64,000 nucleotides of DNA from Planctomycetota bacterium (GTDB taxonomy: Bacteria; Planctomycetota; Planctomycetia; JALXBF01), in contig JALXBF010000069.1 in the NCBI GenBank assembly GCA_026991575.1, forward strand, positions 1 to 64,000, written 5' to 3'. Below the pieces are notes generated by a model that worked only from the letters and a program-made list of their open reading frames with translations, was not told the origin of the DNA and searched no databases. Shown here one piece after another: positions 36,996 through 48,664 of the stretch (position 1 is the stretch's first letter; the number at the start of each line of letters is the position of its first letter). Position numbers and translations under genes: made by a program.

Positions 36996-39900
36996 ATGCT
37001 GACTGGAACGCTCGCGACCGCACTTGCGGCCTTCTGCATCGGTCAGACGCCTCTACCGGTGGGCACGCCTGCGTACGCCGTCCCGGTGGACAGCGGTCAC
37101 GTCGACGTGGCGCTTGCTGAAACAGGCCTGTTGAGGTTCGCGAGTTCGCACAGCATCAGGCCGAACGCATTCTTTCCCACTGGTGGTGTGATTGTCGCTC
37201 ACGCGCCTTGGGATGACCGCGTCGTGCTGCTGGACGACGACGTGGGCGTGATGGTCGCTGACGAACGGGGGGTCCGAGGGCCAGTCATACCGGTCTACGG
37301 GGGGCGCGGCTTGTCGGCCACGCGCGACCCTGACGAGTTCCTCGTGGTGTGCGAAAAGTCGGTAATCCGTGTCCGACTGCGGCCGGAGCGCAGCGATGTG
37401 GTCTACACGCTTCCGGTGGCCTCCGCGGGCATCGAGGCGCCGCTGGTCGGGGCCGCGGACGGAGCGCACGGAGTTGTAGTGGCCAGTGCCGAGGGCCAAC
37501 TGGCGTGCGTGTCAGTCCGGGTGGACAAGCACCGGCTGCAGGCGAAAGTGTTGAGCCGCACCAACGTTGGCGCTGCGATCCGGGCTCTGGCGCCGCTGTC
37601 GGCCACGACCGGAGTGCTGGCAACGGACAAAGGGCTGCTTGGATATCGTGTCGAATCGAGCGGCCAGCAACTCGCTACCGTACGGTTGACCAATGCCCCA
37701 GCCAGACGCTTGCAGCACTCCTCACACGCACTGTTCTGGGCCACGGACGGCGGCTGGTTTGTGGCCGATCGGGAGCGCGTTACCCAGGCGATCCGCAGCG
37801 GGGTAGCCCTCAGCAACGTGCAGCCCCTGGCCGATGTAGCGGCGTCCGACAGCCTGGTGCTGCACGGTCGTTTGGCTGCGACTTGGAACGACAGCGGCCA
37901 GGTGCATCTGTGGAACGCGACGGCATTGGGGTTGGAACCTACGGGGCGACTTACGCTCATATCTCATCCTTCCCACGTTGTCTTCGTTCCAGCCGGCATC
38001 GTTTGCGCCGCGGGTCGGGAGGTCTGGTTCACTAGCCGCAGCAGTATCCGGCGTCATCAGTGCGAGGGACAGGTAATCGCGCTGTTGTCGGATGGGACAT
38101 CGGTCTGGGTCGTTCACAAGGGCGGCATCGAGCGCTGGAGCGCGATGGACGGGGAGACTGCGGTCAAACGTTCCTGGCAGGGGTCCCGTCCGACGGCGGC
38201 CGTGCTGGCAGGCCGCCACGTGCTTGTGGCGGTCGACGGGAAGCTGAAGTGGCTAGATGGCGCCTCGCTTCAGTCTGTCCACGAAGCAACACCCCCGGGA
38301 AGGTTGCTCGGTCTAGTCCCCGCCAAAGAGTTCGCCGGAGCGCTACTGGATGGAGCCAACAGTGGTCAGGCCGGCTGGCGCCTGGCCGTGTACACGGGCG
38401 ACGGGCCCGACGTCCAGACCATTCTGGACTTGTCGGAACTAAAGCTCCATACCTTGAACGCCGGTTTGCCTAGACGTCTTGGCTTGTGGGCTGGCAGATG
38501 GTGGCTTCTGGACGGGGCCGGGACGCTTTGGCTTCGTGACGGTGGCGGCCGTTGGGAGCGCGTCGATGGCGGAGTGCGCGATGCTGCGCCGTTCAGCGAC
38601 GGGGAATTGCTACTGGCGAAGGCCCGCTATGGGGTGCGCGCGCTCAGGCTAAGGAACGACGTACCGGCGTTGGCGGCTGGCTGGAGCCAAATGTGGCTGG
38701 GGCCGGTCCAGTTGAGCTGCGACGGCAACACCATTTGGGCCTACCAGCCGGGCTACGTCTGGAGGGTCGTGTTGCACCGCGGTAAACCGAAGACTGTTTT
38801 CGAAGTACCCGAACTTGCAAAAATCCGAGGCCCGATCCGCGTCCTAGACGGCGATGTGGACGTGACTTCTGTCCGCTACGCGGTCGACCGGGGCTATGCC
38901 GAACCGCTGCGGCTGATCGAGGGAGATGCCGAAAGGACGGAACACGTTGCGCCCGGTACCGTGCTCGTCGATCGGAAGCGCGGTGTGGTGCGGTTCTCCG
39001 ATGGTATCAGCGGTTCGGTGCAGGAGGTAGGCTTTTGCTACCTGCCTCATCCGGGAAATTGCTTTGCTATCTACCGTGATCGATACCTAGTGGTCGGCGG
39101 TGGTGAAGGACGCAATCTGGAATGTTGGGACATCAGCCAGCCCAAGCGACCCAAACACTTGTGGCGAATCCAGCCGGCAGTTGGCCCGCCGGTTGCGCTC
39201 GCAACCGAGGGCGATAGGCTGTTCGTCGCAGCGAACATCTGGGGCACGGGGCTCTATGTGTATGACCTTTCGGATCTCACAACCCCCTGTCGGCTCGGCC
39301 AGTGTACCGAACTTGGCGAGCGGATTTCATCGATGGTCCTCCGCGGCAAGCATGCTTTTGTCCTCTCGTACCGGCCCGACCCAGCAGTGATCGCTGTGGA
39401 TGTCTCGGACCCGAAATCGCTACGCGTTATCCGGCGGCTGCGTATTGGGGGGGCCAGCATAATGGCCGGGTCGGAATCTTTCCTGTGTGTCGTCGCAGGC
39501 AAAGGTGCCACTAGCCGACTGGTGCTGGTCGACGCCCGGCAACCACGTGCCATGTCAATATCGGACGAAGAGCCGCTAGGATTTGACCCCCATTGGGTCG
39601 CCGCGGAGGGCGAACTGATCGCCGTATCCGGAAGCGAACGTGTGGACAACAAACGGTTCGGCGTTGTGGCCGTGTTTCGCCGCGAGGGTGGGATGCTGCG
39701 CCCGCTGTATCGGTGGCGTGAGAACCCGCCCGGGTGGCTTGTGCGCACGGTCGTCGCGCTCGCAGAAGACGCCCTCTACGTCGGCTATATGAGCCCGTCG
39801 CTAACAGTGTTGCGCACCTATCGTGTGTCGAGCGCGAAGCCGACCGCGGTCTCGGAATACACCGTGGGACCAGGGCTAGACGGCGCGTGCGAAGTAGGCC

Positions 39901-41058
39901 ACATGCTACCACATCGCGATCGGCTCTTCGTTGCGGTGCCCCAAACTGCCGTGCGAGTCTTCGATATTACGGATCGGCTGCGTCCTCGGCTAGCTTTCCG
40001 CGTGCCAGCAGCCGAAGGCTGGGGCGGTCACGTGGAAGTCGCTAATGGTGGTGGCGTATCTCGACGACGAGGGAGGACCACATTTTGCTATCACGGCGAT
40101 CGATGTGTCCAGGCCACAGCGACCGTGGCTCGTGGCGCGCACCATTCCAAACGGCACCCTCAGACCTTGCCATCCACTGGTATTGGGGAACAAGCTGTTG
40201 GTGCTGAGCAACGGTGGGCCGCTGGCCGTACTGAGGCTGCAGGATCCGTTTCGGCCCAAACTGGCCGGCCGGCTCAGCCTCGGGGGATCGGGGCCCGCCG
40301 GCGCTCGTGGCATCGTGCCGTATGACCAAGACCGTGTGCTGGTCGCTCCACTGTACTGGAACGGCCAATGGGCTCTGGTAGACGTTTCCAACGCGGCACA
40401 GCCGAAGGTCATAGCCCGCGTGAGCGGGCGCCGGGGAGGAGGACATGGCACGGTGGGCGTGGCTTCCTGGCAGCGGTACGTCTTCTGGTTCGGTATGCCC
40501 GAGATGGCCAAGGATGCGGAGCGGGCCAATGGCTTCCGAGCGTATGATCTCAGCAATCCCTCCGCACCGAAGGAGCTCGGCCACTGGTTCCTGTACAACG
40601 TGGCCAGCAACGGCGAGGTTGCCCAGCGCGACGGATACCTCTTCCTCTGGATAGATCGGATCGGCGTCTGGGGATCGCCCGGCTGGTGGGCCGGCCGCAA
40701 GTCGAACGGCAGGTTGCTGGTCTTCGATGTGCGCGATCCGACATCGCCGAAGCTGGTGGCCGACTACCCGGCACCGGCGATGACCGGCGTACTGGCAGAC
40801 ATGTGCATTCAGGGCAGCTATCTGTACCTGCTTTCCTACATGGAATGGCGGCTGATGATCCTGGACATTTCGCGACCCGAGTCACCGGTTGAGGTCGCCA
40901 ACTGGCAACGACCGAACGACGAGTTCTGGTATCCAGGTGGCATCGATCTGGCTGGGCCATACGCCTACGTGACTGGAGCAGACACGCTAAGCGTACTCAG
41001 CGTGCCCCAGCCACCGCAGGCGCCTCACCGCCGCATCCGCGTAGAACCGGCTCACTGA
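36996..41058 (+). pseudogene. Large secreted beta-propeller (LVIVD-repeat-like) protein split by an apparent frameshift
   Basis: ORFs 36996-40325 (1109 aa) and 40045-41058 (337 aa) are two frames of what reads as one repeat protein; propeller segments (YDLSDLTTPCRLGQC, VDVSDPKSLRVIRRL, IDVSRPQRPWLVART, YDLSNPSAPKELGHW, FDVRDPTSPKLVADY) run across the break, while the first ORF becomes low-complexity Arg-rich after ~40040; N-terminal signal-like region. Confidence 0.7.
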
Positions 41059-41668
41059 AGAGCTATCCCCAGAATGGTTTGTCCTGGATGCCCTTGCCAA
41101 GAGAAGCTGCGGCGAGCCTCGCGAGAATGCCGATTGATGAGAATTGCCTGCGTCGGGCAGGGGGCTGTTAAGCGAGCATCCTTCCGACGCAGGGAGGAGG
41201 CGCATCGCCACATCCCATCGCTGTTCGGAATCAGTTGTCGCGTCGATCACCGCGACCATGCAGTCGCTCAGCGATGAGCCGCGGTGCGCTCCGGGTCGGC
41301 CAGCTCGGCCAGCCACATCGCTGAAGTGGAGCTTTAACTCGAGGTCGTAGCAGGATGCGTACGCGATGCAACAGGAGTGCGATTCCGGCGACCGATGAGC
41401 TTGCCAACAGGAGCAGGCCACATGAGTGGTTGAAGCGCTCGGCGGTGGCAGCGTCACGGGTGTTTTTCCCGTGCCTTGAGCTGCTGCTGGTGGCCTTCTA
41501 AAGCGAGGGAGCGATGGCGCATGGCGGGCTGGATGGCCAGGGCGCGCCGCAATGGCTGAGCAGGGGCGTCGAGGACCGCCTGCCCGTAGGCGCCTCCTGA
41601 CGAAACGGCAGACACGCCCGGCGGCCAACAGAACACCGGCCAAGACCACAGTCCCGGCCGGTGTCCGA

Positions 41669-41766
41669 TATCGCACGATGTGGGGTGGAACACCAGGTTG
41701 CCAGCCGCCATCCCACAATGTGTATCCCACGATGTGGGGTACAACGCCAGGTCGTCAGCCGCCGTC
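41669..41766. repeat. Imperfect direct repeat of ~44 bp, 54-bp period
   Basis: tatcgcacgatgtggggtggaacaccaggttgccagccgccatc (41669-41712) versus tatcccacgatgtggggtacaacgccaggtcgtcagccgccgtc (41723-41766); overlaps the 3' end of the minus-strand DUF11-like gene. Confidence 0.8.
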
Positions 41767-44478
41767 ATAGACGCGCGTGCTCTCTTCCTCCAGCACAGAC
41801 ACTCCGAACGGCCCTGACTCAACGCGCACACGCAGCCGCTTGTCGCCGGGTGTTACTCCGCGCATCCGGATGTAAAAGGCCGCGTTGGCCTTAGGAGCAA
41901 TAGCAGGCAGGGAGTCGAATATAATCTGCCCTTCGTCAATTCGGAACCCCGCCGGTGCCTCGGCGGCGACGAACTCCATTCCTTCAGGTACTTCAATCAC
42001 AAGCCTTACGCCTGCGATCGGTTTGGTTCCCTGATTCACTAGCCGCACCTCATAGGTGGTTTCCGCGCCGACCTCGACCGGGTCGTCCGTGTCGACCACC
42101 TCCAGCAACAGGGCCGGCACGGCGACGATCGTGACGCAGTGCTCGGCGGCGGCGTTCAGCCCCCCTGCGGCTGTAACCACGGCTCGATTGCAATGCTCCC
42201 CGGGCCGGACGGCGAGGCACGCGACGGTGACGGTACGGGCACCACCCGGTTCGATGACGCCGAGTTGCCAGGTCAGCGTGCGGGTGCTTGCATCCCAGCG
42301 CACCGTTTCTGGCGTTGCGGCCAAGCGAAGCCCTTCAGGCAGCGTGTCCCGCAGAACAACATTCCGCGCGGGTGCTGTGCCGGTGTTGCGGACGGTGATC
42401 CGGAACGCAACGCTGCTACCCAGGTACCGGCGATCCGGGCCGGTCTTCGTGATCGCAAGCGACGCTTGCGTGACCAGCACGGTTGCCTCGGCGCTTGCTT
42501 TCAGACCGCCGTCGGCGTGCGCGGTGACGCGATTCGTGAAGCGGCCCGCTCGTGTGGCAACGGCCTCCAGGGGGATGTCGCGTGTTTCGCCCGGTCCAAG
42601 ATCACCCACGTCATACTCAAGATCCGTTCCAGCCGGATGCTGTAGCGCTTCGGGCATGACGTCGCGAATGACAACGTTTCGCGCCGTCCCTGTGCCCGGA
42701 TTGGACACCGTGATCAAGAACCGGATCGTCTCGCCCACTTCCACCTGCTTCGGTGCGACCTTGACGATGGCAAGTTTCGGCTGAGTGACTCGCGTACGGC
42801 GGGCGACCTGGGCTGCGACCACGACGCGAGCCGCCACGCCGACGTCGCCTTCCTCAGCGGGCACAAACGTCACCTCCACCCGCCGGCTGGCGCCAGCCTC
42901 CAGCGTACCCACGTCCCAGACGAGTAGCTTGCCCTGCTGCCGTGCCTGAGGAGTTGCTTCGATTTGCCGGGCGTTTCCAAAGACGCGGGCAATGAGTTGG
43001 ATCCCCGACACGGTCGCGTCGCTCTGGTTTGTGACCGTCAGTGTGTACTTACATGGTTGGCCCAGGTAGAGCTCCTCGGGCCCGGCAATGTCGACGGTGA
43101 CAGCCGAGTCGATCCGCTGCGGCGCCTGACGAAGCACATCCGGTGCCAGGTCCGGCTCGGACCGATCCGGCAACGCGCCCCCGCCCGGCCGATCGGCACC
43201 GGTAGGCGGGCTGGCGTTCTGCGCGGTAATGCCTGCGGCAGCGGTGCCGCCCGTGGAAGGCTCTGCCCTGTGACCGATCTCTTGCGACCCAGGCTGAGGC
43301 GGCGTCTGTCCAGAACCAGCAGGCAGAGTGTCGGGACCTTCTGAAGCCGATGCCGCGGGTTCCGCATCATCTCTGTTGACGACGGATGGCAGCGCCTCCT
43401 CCGTGGGGGGCTGCGAAGGAGGACCTGGTGCCTGTTCCGGGGCCGGTGAGCCGGTCATATCTGGGGGCGACGGTTCACCGGGAGTGACCGGTCCAAATGG
43501 GTCAGTGCGGTCCAGTTCGGTTGGTGCTTCTGCCCCCGCAGGAACCACGCCACTGGCCGATTCGGAAGGCAGTCCGCTTTGTTGATCCTCACTTGGCGAC
43601 GCAACGGGGGCCTGGGGGGCAGGCACGTCGTCGGACGGGGGGAGCTCCTGTTGTGGTGCGGGCTGAGGCATAGCTGTGGACGGCTCTCCGCCAGGAAATC
43701 CGCCTTCCGGTTGTGGTTCGCCAGGTTCTGTCTCGAGCGGCATTTGCACGCCGTCGGACGGTTCACGGAGCGGCAGCTCCTGGTCCGCGGGGGCAGCGGA
43801 CGGTTCGACCATCGAACCAGGGGGGGCTTGCTGGAACGCTGCTCCAGCGGGCAGTTCTGGTGCTGGGTCTGCAGGTTCAGCGGCCGGGGTTGCCTGAGTG
43901 AACTCGGCCGGCTGCGCCGTGCCCGCAGGAAGCTCGGGCAACTGCGGCACCTGAGTTGAGCCGTTCGTGTCGGCCGGTTCCTGAGCAACCGGCGGAGTAG
44001 CGCTCGGATCGCTCGGCTCGAAGACGAACTGCTGGCCGGGTGGGGCCGTCGGCGTAGAGTCCGACTGCGGGGGTTCCACCGGAGCAGGCGACACGGACGG
44101 TGTCACAGCCTGGCCGGCCGGTTGCCCTGCCTGCGGAAGGTCGACGGGAGGTGCCTGCGGATCGGGCACCGTTGCGTTTTCCTGGGCAAATTCAACCGGT
44201 TGCTCTGGCTCTTGGGGGCTGACTGCCGGAGAGGAAGGCTCTGGTGCCTCTTCGACCACGGTTGGCGGCGCGACCTCGGCAAGTTCGGAGCTGATGGTAT
44301 CGTTGCGAAAAGCTAATGATAAGCCGATGCCGAGGCCGATACAGGCAAGCGAGGCTACGAGCGCAGCGCCGAGCCAGAAGCGGGGTCGCGTCCGGAAGGT
44401 CTCAGCCAGAGTCGTGAGCTTCGTGGTCAGCGGGTGCTCGCGAACGCTCGTGATCCACGACATCGGGTTCCATCCCAT
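41755..44478 (-). CDS. Membrane-anchored DUF11-repeat protein with long Pro/Glu/Gln/Ala-rich region
   Basis: ORF 907 aa; one TM near the N-terminus (FWLGAALVASLACIGLGIGLSLAF), ~350-aa low-complexity stretch, then repeated DUF11-type modules (TVTNQSDATVSGIQLIARV, ITVSNPGTGTARNVVIRDVMPEAL, ITVRNTGTAPARNVVLRDTLPEGL, VRLVNQGTKPIAGVRLVIEVPEGM). Confidence 0.88.
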   Translation of the reverse strand: MGWNPMSWITSVREHPLTTKLTTLAETFRTRPRFWLGAALVASLACIGLGIGLSLAFRNDTISSELAEVAPPTVVEEAPEPSSPAVSPQEPEQPVEFAQENATVPDPQAPPVDLPQAGQPAGQAVTPSVSPAPVEPPQSDSTPTAPPGQQFVFEPSDPSATPPVAQEPADTNGSTQVPQLPELPAGTAQPAEFTQATPAAEPADPAPELPAGAAFQQAPPGSMVEPSAAPADQELPLREPSDGVQMPLETEPGEPQPEGGFPGGEPSTAMPQPAPQQELPPSDDVPAPQAPVASPSEDQQSGLPSESASGVVPAGAEAPTELDRTDPFGPVTPGEPSPPDMTGSPAPEQAPGPPSQPPTEEALPSVVNRDDAEPAASASEGPDTLPAGSGQTPPQPGSQEIGHRAEPSTGGTAAAGITAQNASPPTGADRPGGGALPDRSEPDLAPDVLRQAPQRIDSAVTVDIAGPEELYLGQPCKYTLTVTNQSDATVSGIQLIARVFGNARQIEATPQARQQGKLLVWDVGTLEAGASRRVEVTFVPAEEGDVGVAARVVVAAQVARRTRVTQPKLAIVKVAPKQVEVGETIRFLITVSNPGTGTARNVVIRDVMPEALQHPAGTDLEYDVGDLGPGETRDIPLEAVATRAGRFTNRVTAHADGGLKASAEATVLVTQASLAITKTGPDRRYLGSSVAFRITVRNTGTAPARNVVLRDTLPEGLRLAATPETVRWDASTRTLTWQLGVIEPGGARTVTVACLAVRPGEHCNRAVVTAAGGLNAAAEHCVTIVAVPALLLEVVDTDDPVEVGAETTYEVRLVNQGTKPIAGVRLVIEVPEGMEFVAAEAPAGFRIDEGQIIFDSLPAIAPKANAAFYIRMRGVTPGDKRLRVRVESGPFGVSVLEEESTRVYDGG

Positions 44479-44627
44479 GGGCTGGTCTCCATCACGCGCA
44501 CGTCAACCCCTCCGCGTATGCTCTAGCAAAAGGCGGCCCGTACGAAAAGGGCAATTCCACCGTCTGGTCCGCCAAGCCCACGAACCGCCACTGTTCGCGG
44601 CGCCAGTCCCAGCCACCGGGCTGCGTG

Positions 44628-47135
44628 CTAGTGCTCGGGCCGGCGCCCTCCGTGCTTCCACGTCTCGACCTGGAGAGGCTGCCCCGGGATGATGCGCACG
44701 GTAACCGCGCCGTGCATGCCGGTGACATAGTGCCATGGCCCGAACCGACGGCGATCGATTGACCGCCCCAGCCCCCGGACTTCCCTGCTGACAATGACGA
44801 CTGCCGGATCGAGCTTCTCGAAGAGCTCGGGCGGGTTCGCGCGGCGACTGCCATGGTGTGGGCTGAGCAGTAGATCGACCCGTCCGACGTTGCGGGCGAG
44901 CAGGTCCGCCAGGCCCCACCTTTCGATATCGCCTGTCAGCAGCAGCCTGCGGCCCGCGTAGCCCACCTCTAGCACAAGGCTACTTTCGTTGTCGGTTGCA
45001 TAGTGCACCCCCCGGGGAGGGTGTAGCACGCGGAGCTGGACGCCGTCCACCCAGTGATACCGGTCGCCGGCCCCAACGGGGCGCAGCCGAGCCCCGGAAC
45101 GCTTCGCTGCCTGCAGGACTGCCGTGGCGACAGGCTGCGAGGATTCGGCGAATGCGGCTGTATGCCACAGCTCGGCGACCGGGACCGATTCGAGCAAGTC
45201 GGGAATGCCGTTCATGTGGTCGACATCTGCGTGGCTGACCACCAACAGGTCCAGCTGCTCGATCCCTTCCACCTGCAGCGCACGCCGCACGATCCAGGCG
45301 ACGCGTTCTCCGCCGTCCAGTGAGCCCGCGTCATACAGGAACGCCCGCCGGCCGTACCGCACCAGGACGGCCAGGCCATGGCGCACGTTGAGCACCGTCA
45401 CACGCAGCTCGCCCGCATCCAGCCGCCACGGACGAGCCAACCAGAGGGCGGCGACGACGAATCCCAGCAAGGCTGCCAGCATTGCGGCAACCGTGGCACG
45501 GATTGCAGCGCTCGTACATGGCAACGACCGCTCGGACGTGCTTTCCACGGCCCAGGCAGCCGCCGCGATCGCGGCCGTGATTGCCCAGGCTGTGATCGAG
45601 GCAAGCAGGGTTGGTGGCCGGGCGGGCAACACCGCGTCACAACGTTCCACGGCATCCAGGATGAGCGTTGCCAGGAGGTGCACAAAAGGCTCCAGGCAGG
45701 GCAGGGCAGCGACGGGCGCGACCGCATGGAGCAGTCCGGTTACGATCAACGCTGCGGCCGCCGGCAACAGCAAAGGCGTTAGCAAGATGCCAGCTACCGG
45801 TAGCGGATAGCCCCGCGCAGCAAGCACCGGCAGCGTAATGATGCCCACGGCGGCGGAGACAATCCAGCCACGGACCAGGCTGCGTACCAGCCCGCGCGCC
45901 GCGAGGAACAGCTGTGAACGGCCGAGTTCGGAGAGGGGGTTGTCGCTATGCCAAAGCGGGGCGGTCACGCGCAGCAGAGGCGGTGCCAGCCAGATAAGCG
46001 TCGCAACGGACGCGAAAGAAAGCACGAATCCCAGTGACCCGAGGTCGTCCGGGTAGACCAACAGTACCCCCAGTGCTGCCAGAGCGAGGGTGTTCAACCG
46101 ATCGGGTGGTCGCTGAGCCCAGAAACTGCCCAGATAGACAGCCAGCATAATCAGCGCGCGGACCGTGGCCGGTCGCGCTCCGGCCTGTAGCGTGAACAGC
46201 GCCGCCGCAACCAGAACCAGCAGCGATCCGGTCCGCGGCCCGATCCCTAGCAGCCTCAGCGGGAACCACGCAGCCGCAGCGACGATGCCCAGGTGCAAGC
46301 CGGAGACCGCCAGCAGATGGACGACGCCCGCTTCACGGAACGCACGCTGGGCTTCGGCCGGCAACTGAGCGGTTTCTCCTGTCACGAGCGCAGCGACCAG
46401 CGCAGCCGTACGCGGCGGCAGCCGGCGACGAAACCGCTCGGTGGCCCGAGCGGCGAACCGAGCGGGCAGGTACCACCACCATCGGCTGCTGCGACCGACC
46501 TTCCGGATGAGTTCCACGCTGGGGCACCAGACCGTGCCGATGGTACCACGCCGCAGTGCACGACATGCGGTGCAGGGTAGCCCTGGATTCCCCGCGTGGA
46601 CCGGCGCGGAGAGGCTCCCCTTCAAGTGCACGCGATCACCGGGAAGGATTGGCAAGCGGCCTGCTGGAACGTACAGCGTTACCGACCCGTCCAGCGACGC
46701 TTTGCCAACGTCAGACAGCAGCATCAGCTCCGTCAACGTCACCTGAGCCAGTTGGTCGGGGCCAGGGACAGTATGCCCATGCACGCGTCGCGGCCGGTAG
46801 ACCGGCCCGCGCGCGACGGTGGCGACCATTTCGACGAGAAGTTCTCCTGAGGGGGGATAAACCGGTGCAGTCTGGACCGTTGCCTCCACCGCACTCCGCC
46901 GGCAGATGCCGACGATCGCCCACGCTACGATGACGGCGACGGTTGACAGCCCGCGAGTGTAAGGCAGGGTGCAGGCGATGACCAGGCAGAGGCCAAGCGT
47001 TGACCAGGGGCGTAGCACACCGGCTGTTTCCGGCGGCAAATGATAGCCGACCACGTAGCCGATGACAGCCACCAGCCACGGCCAACGGCAATGGAGCCCG
47101 ACCGAATTGGTGCCGCTCCGGAGATGACCGTTCAC
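44628..47135 (-). CDS. comEC: ComEC/Rec2-family DNA internalisation protein
   Basis: ORF 835 aa; polytopic competence domain (GVVHLLAVSGLHLGIVAAAAWFPLRLLGIGP), ARPATVRALIML, C-terminal MBL domain LLVVSHADVDHMNGIPDLL and LLTGDIERWGLADLL. Confidence 0.92.
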   Translation of the reverse strand: MNGHLRSGTNSVGLHCRWPWLVAVIGYVVGYHLPPETAGVLRPWSTLGLCLVIACTLPYTRGLSTVAVIVAWAIVGICRRSAVEATVQTAPVYPPSGELLVEMVATVARGPVYRPRRVHGHTVPGPDQLAQVTLTELMLLSDVGKASLDGSVTLYVPAGRLPILPGDRVHLKGSLSAPVHAGNPGLPCTACRALRRGTIGTVWCPSVELIRKVGRSSRWWWYLPARFAARATERFRRRLPPRTAALVAALVTGETAQLPAEAQRAFREAGVVHLLAVSGLHLGIVAAAAWFPLRLLGIGPRTGSLLVLVAAALFTLQAGARPATVRALIMLAVYLGSFWAQRPPDRLNTLALAALGVLLVYPDDLGSLGFVLSFASVATLIWLAPPLLRVTAPLWHSDNPLSELGRSQLFLAARGLVRSLVRGWIVSAAVGIITLPVLAARGYPLPVAGILLTPLLLPAAAALIVTGLLHAVAPVAALPCLEPFVHLLATLILDAVERCDAVLPARPPTLLASITAWAITAAIAAAAWAVESTSERSLPCTSAAIRATVAAMLAALLGFVVAALWLARPWRLDAGELRVTVLNVRHGLAVLVRYGRRAFLYDAGSLDGGERVAWIVRRALQVEGIEQLDLLVVSHADVDHMNGIPDLLESVPVAELWHTAAFAESSQPVATAVLQAAKRSGARLRPVGAGDRYHWVDGVQLRVLHPPRGVHYATDNESSLVLEVGYAGRRLLLTGDIERWGLADLLARNVGRVDLLLSPHHGSRRANPPELFEKLDPAVVIVSREVRGLGRSIDRRRFGPWHYVTGMHGAVTVRIIPGQPLQVETWKHGGRRPEH

Positions 47136-47590
47136 TGTTCCCGCCCAACTTTTCGCTTACGCCATTGGCATGCTAGCGCCCGCCGGCTCGGTCGGCAAGC
47201 GCCTGGCTTGCGGCACCAGCACCGCAGCTCCGCGCCGGCACTGCTTGAGCACCGCCGGCCACCGTTTCGCAGAAACCCGCTGTACAGGCCCATCTGCGGC
47301 GGCGGGGGGGAATCGCTTTGCTTGCAGGTGTAGCTCCATTGCCCGGGCCACGCATCCGGAGCGTCGCTAACCGGGCGCCAGCGAGCCCGCCAGACGAGCC
47401 TGATCGGAGGGGGTGGCGGTGGGTGGATCGTCTTCGGCGTGCGGTGACCTGTGTCCGGACGTGCCCGACCTGGGCGGCACGCGGGTTAGCGGACGGGCGG
47501 GGCAAGTGGGGTAGGTGGGGAGCGGCAGGACCTGGGCTCTAAGATTAACCGGCTCTGGTCGGTCGTGACCGTAGCAGCGAAGGCAGGGCG

Positions 47591-48619
47591 ATGACGGTTC
47601 AACCAGGCAAAGTACGCGTTGGCATACTGGGCGGTTCCGGCTACACGGGCCGGGAATTGTTGCGCTTGCTGGCGCGCCACCCACATGCAACGATCACCGT
47701 GGTCACGTCGCGGCAATACGTCGGCAAAGCGATCGCAGAGCTACATCCGTCGCTGAGGGGGCTGTACGACTTGTCCTTCCAGGCCAATGACGTCGCTGCG
47801 GTGGTGGACGGATGCGATCTGGTCTTCTCCGCACTTCCGCACTCGCAGAGCATGACCGTGGTGGGCAAGCTGCTGGACGCGGGCCTGCGGGTCATCGACC
47901 TGAGTGCGGACTACCGGTTGAAGGACCCGAATCTGTACGCGGAGTGGTACGCGCTGAGTCACCAGGATACCGGCCACCTGGAGGAGGCCGTCTACGGGTT
48001 GCCGGAGTTGTTTTCCGACGCGATATCGCGTGCCCGCCTGGTGGCTAATCCCGGCTGTTACGCCACGGCCGCCATCCTGGGCCTTGCTCCGCTGGTCTCG
48101 GGAAGGCTTATTGAACTGGATGACGTGGTCATCGATGCCAAGAGCGGCGTCAGTGGGGCCGGCCGTTCCCCCCGCCCTGCCTTCCACTTTCCCGACTGCG
48201 TCGAGAACATGTGGGCGTACCATCCCGGGACCCACCGGCACACGCCCGAGATCCAGGAGGTGCTTAGCTATGTTGCCGGTGAGCCGGTGCGGGTTTTCTT
48301 CACGCCCCACGTGGTTGCCATCGAACGGGGCATCCATGCGACGATCTACGCGCGGCTGCGGACCCACGAGTCGACCGACGATCTCTACGAGCTCTTCGCT
48401 ACCTTCTACGCTCAGGCGCCGTTCGTGCGGCTGACACGCGACCTGCCCCAGGTGAAGAGCACCACGGGCACGAACTTCTGTGACATCGGTATCCGCCGCG
48501 TGGGCGATCGCGTCGTGGTCTGCAGCGTGCTGGATAATCTATTGAAAGGAGCTTCCGGGACGGCCGTCCAGAACTTTAACCTCATGTTGGGTATCGATCA
48601 GACAACGGCCCTTTGGTAG
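47591..48619 (+). CDS. argC: N-acetyl-gamma-glutamyl-phosphate reductase
   Basis: ORF 342 aa; VGILGGSGYTGRELLRLLARHP, VANPGCYATAAILGLAPL, KSGVSGAGRSP, FTPHVVAIERGIHATIYARL. Confidence 0.95.
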   Translation: MTVQPGKVRVGILGGSGYTGRELLRLLARHPHATITVVTSRQYVGKAIAELHPSLRGLYDLSFQANDVAAVVDGCDLVFSALPHSQSMTVVGKLLDAGLRVIDLSADYRLKDPNLYAEWYALSHQDTGHLEEAVYGLPELFSDAISRARLVANPGCYATAAILGLAPLVSGRLIELDDVVIDAKSGVSGAGRSPRPAFHFPDCVENMWAYHPGTHRHTPEIQEVLSYVAGEPVRVFFTPHVVAIERGIHATIYARLRTHESTDDLYELFATFYAQAPFVRLTRDLPQVKSTTGTNFCDIGIRRVGDRVVVCSVLDNLLKGASGTAVQNFNLMLGIDQTTALW

Positions 48620-48664
48620 CGGTCACCGCGCCTGCCCGGCGCGCCAAGCCGAGGCACGTTCTCC

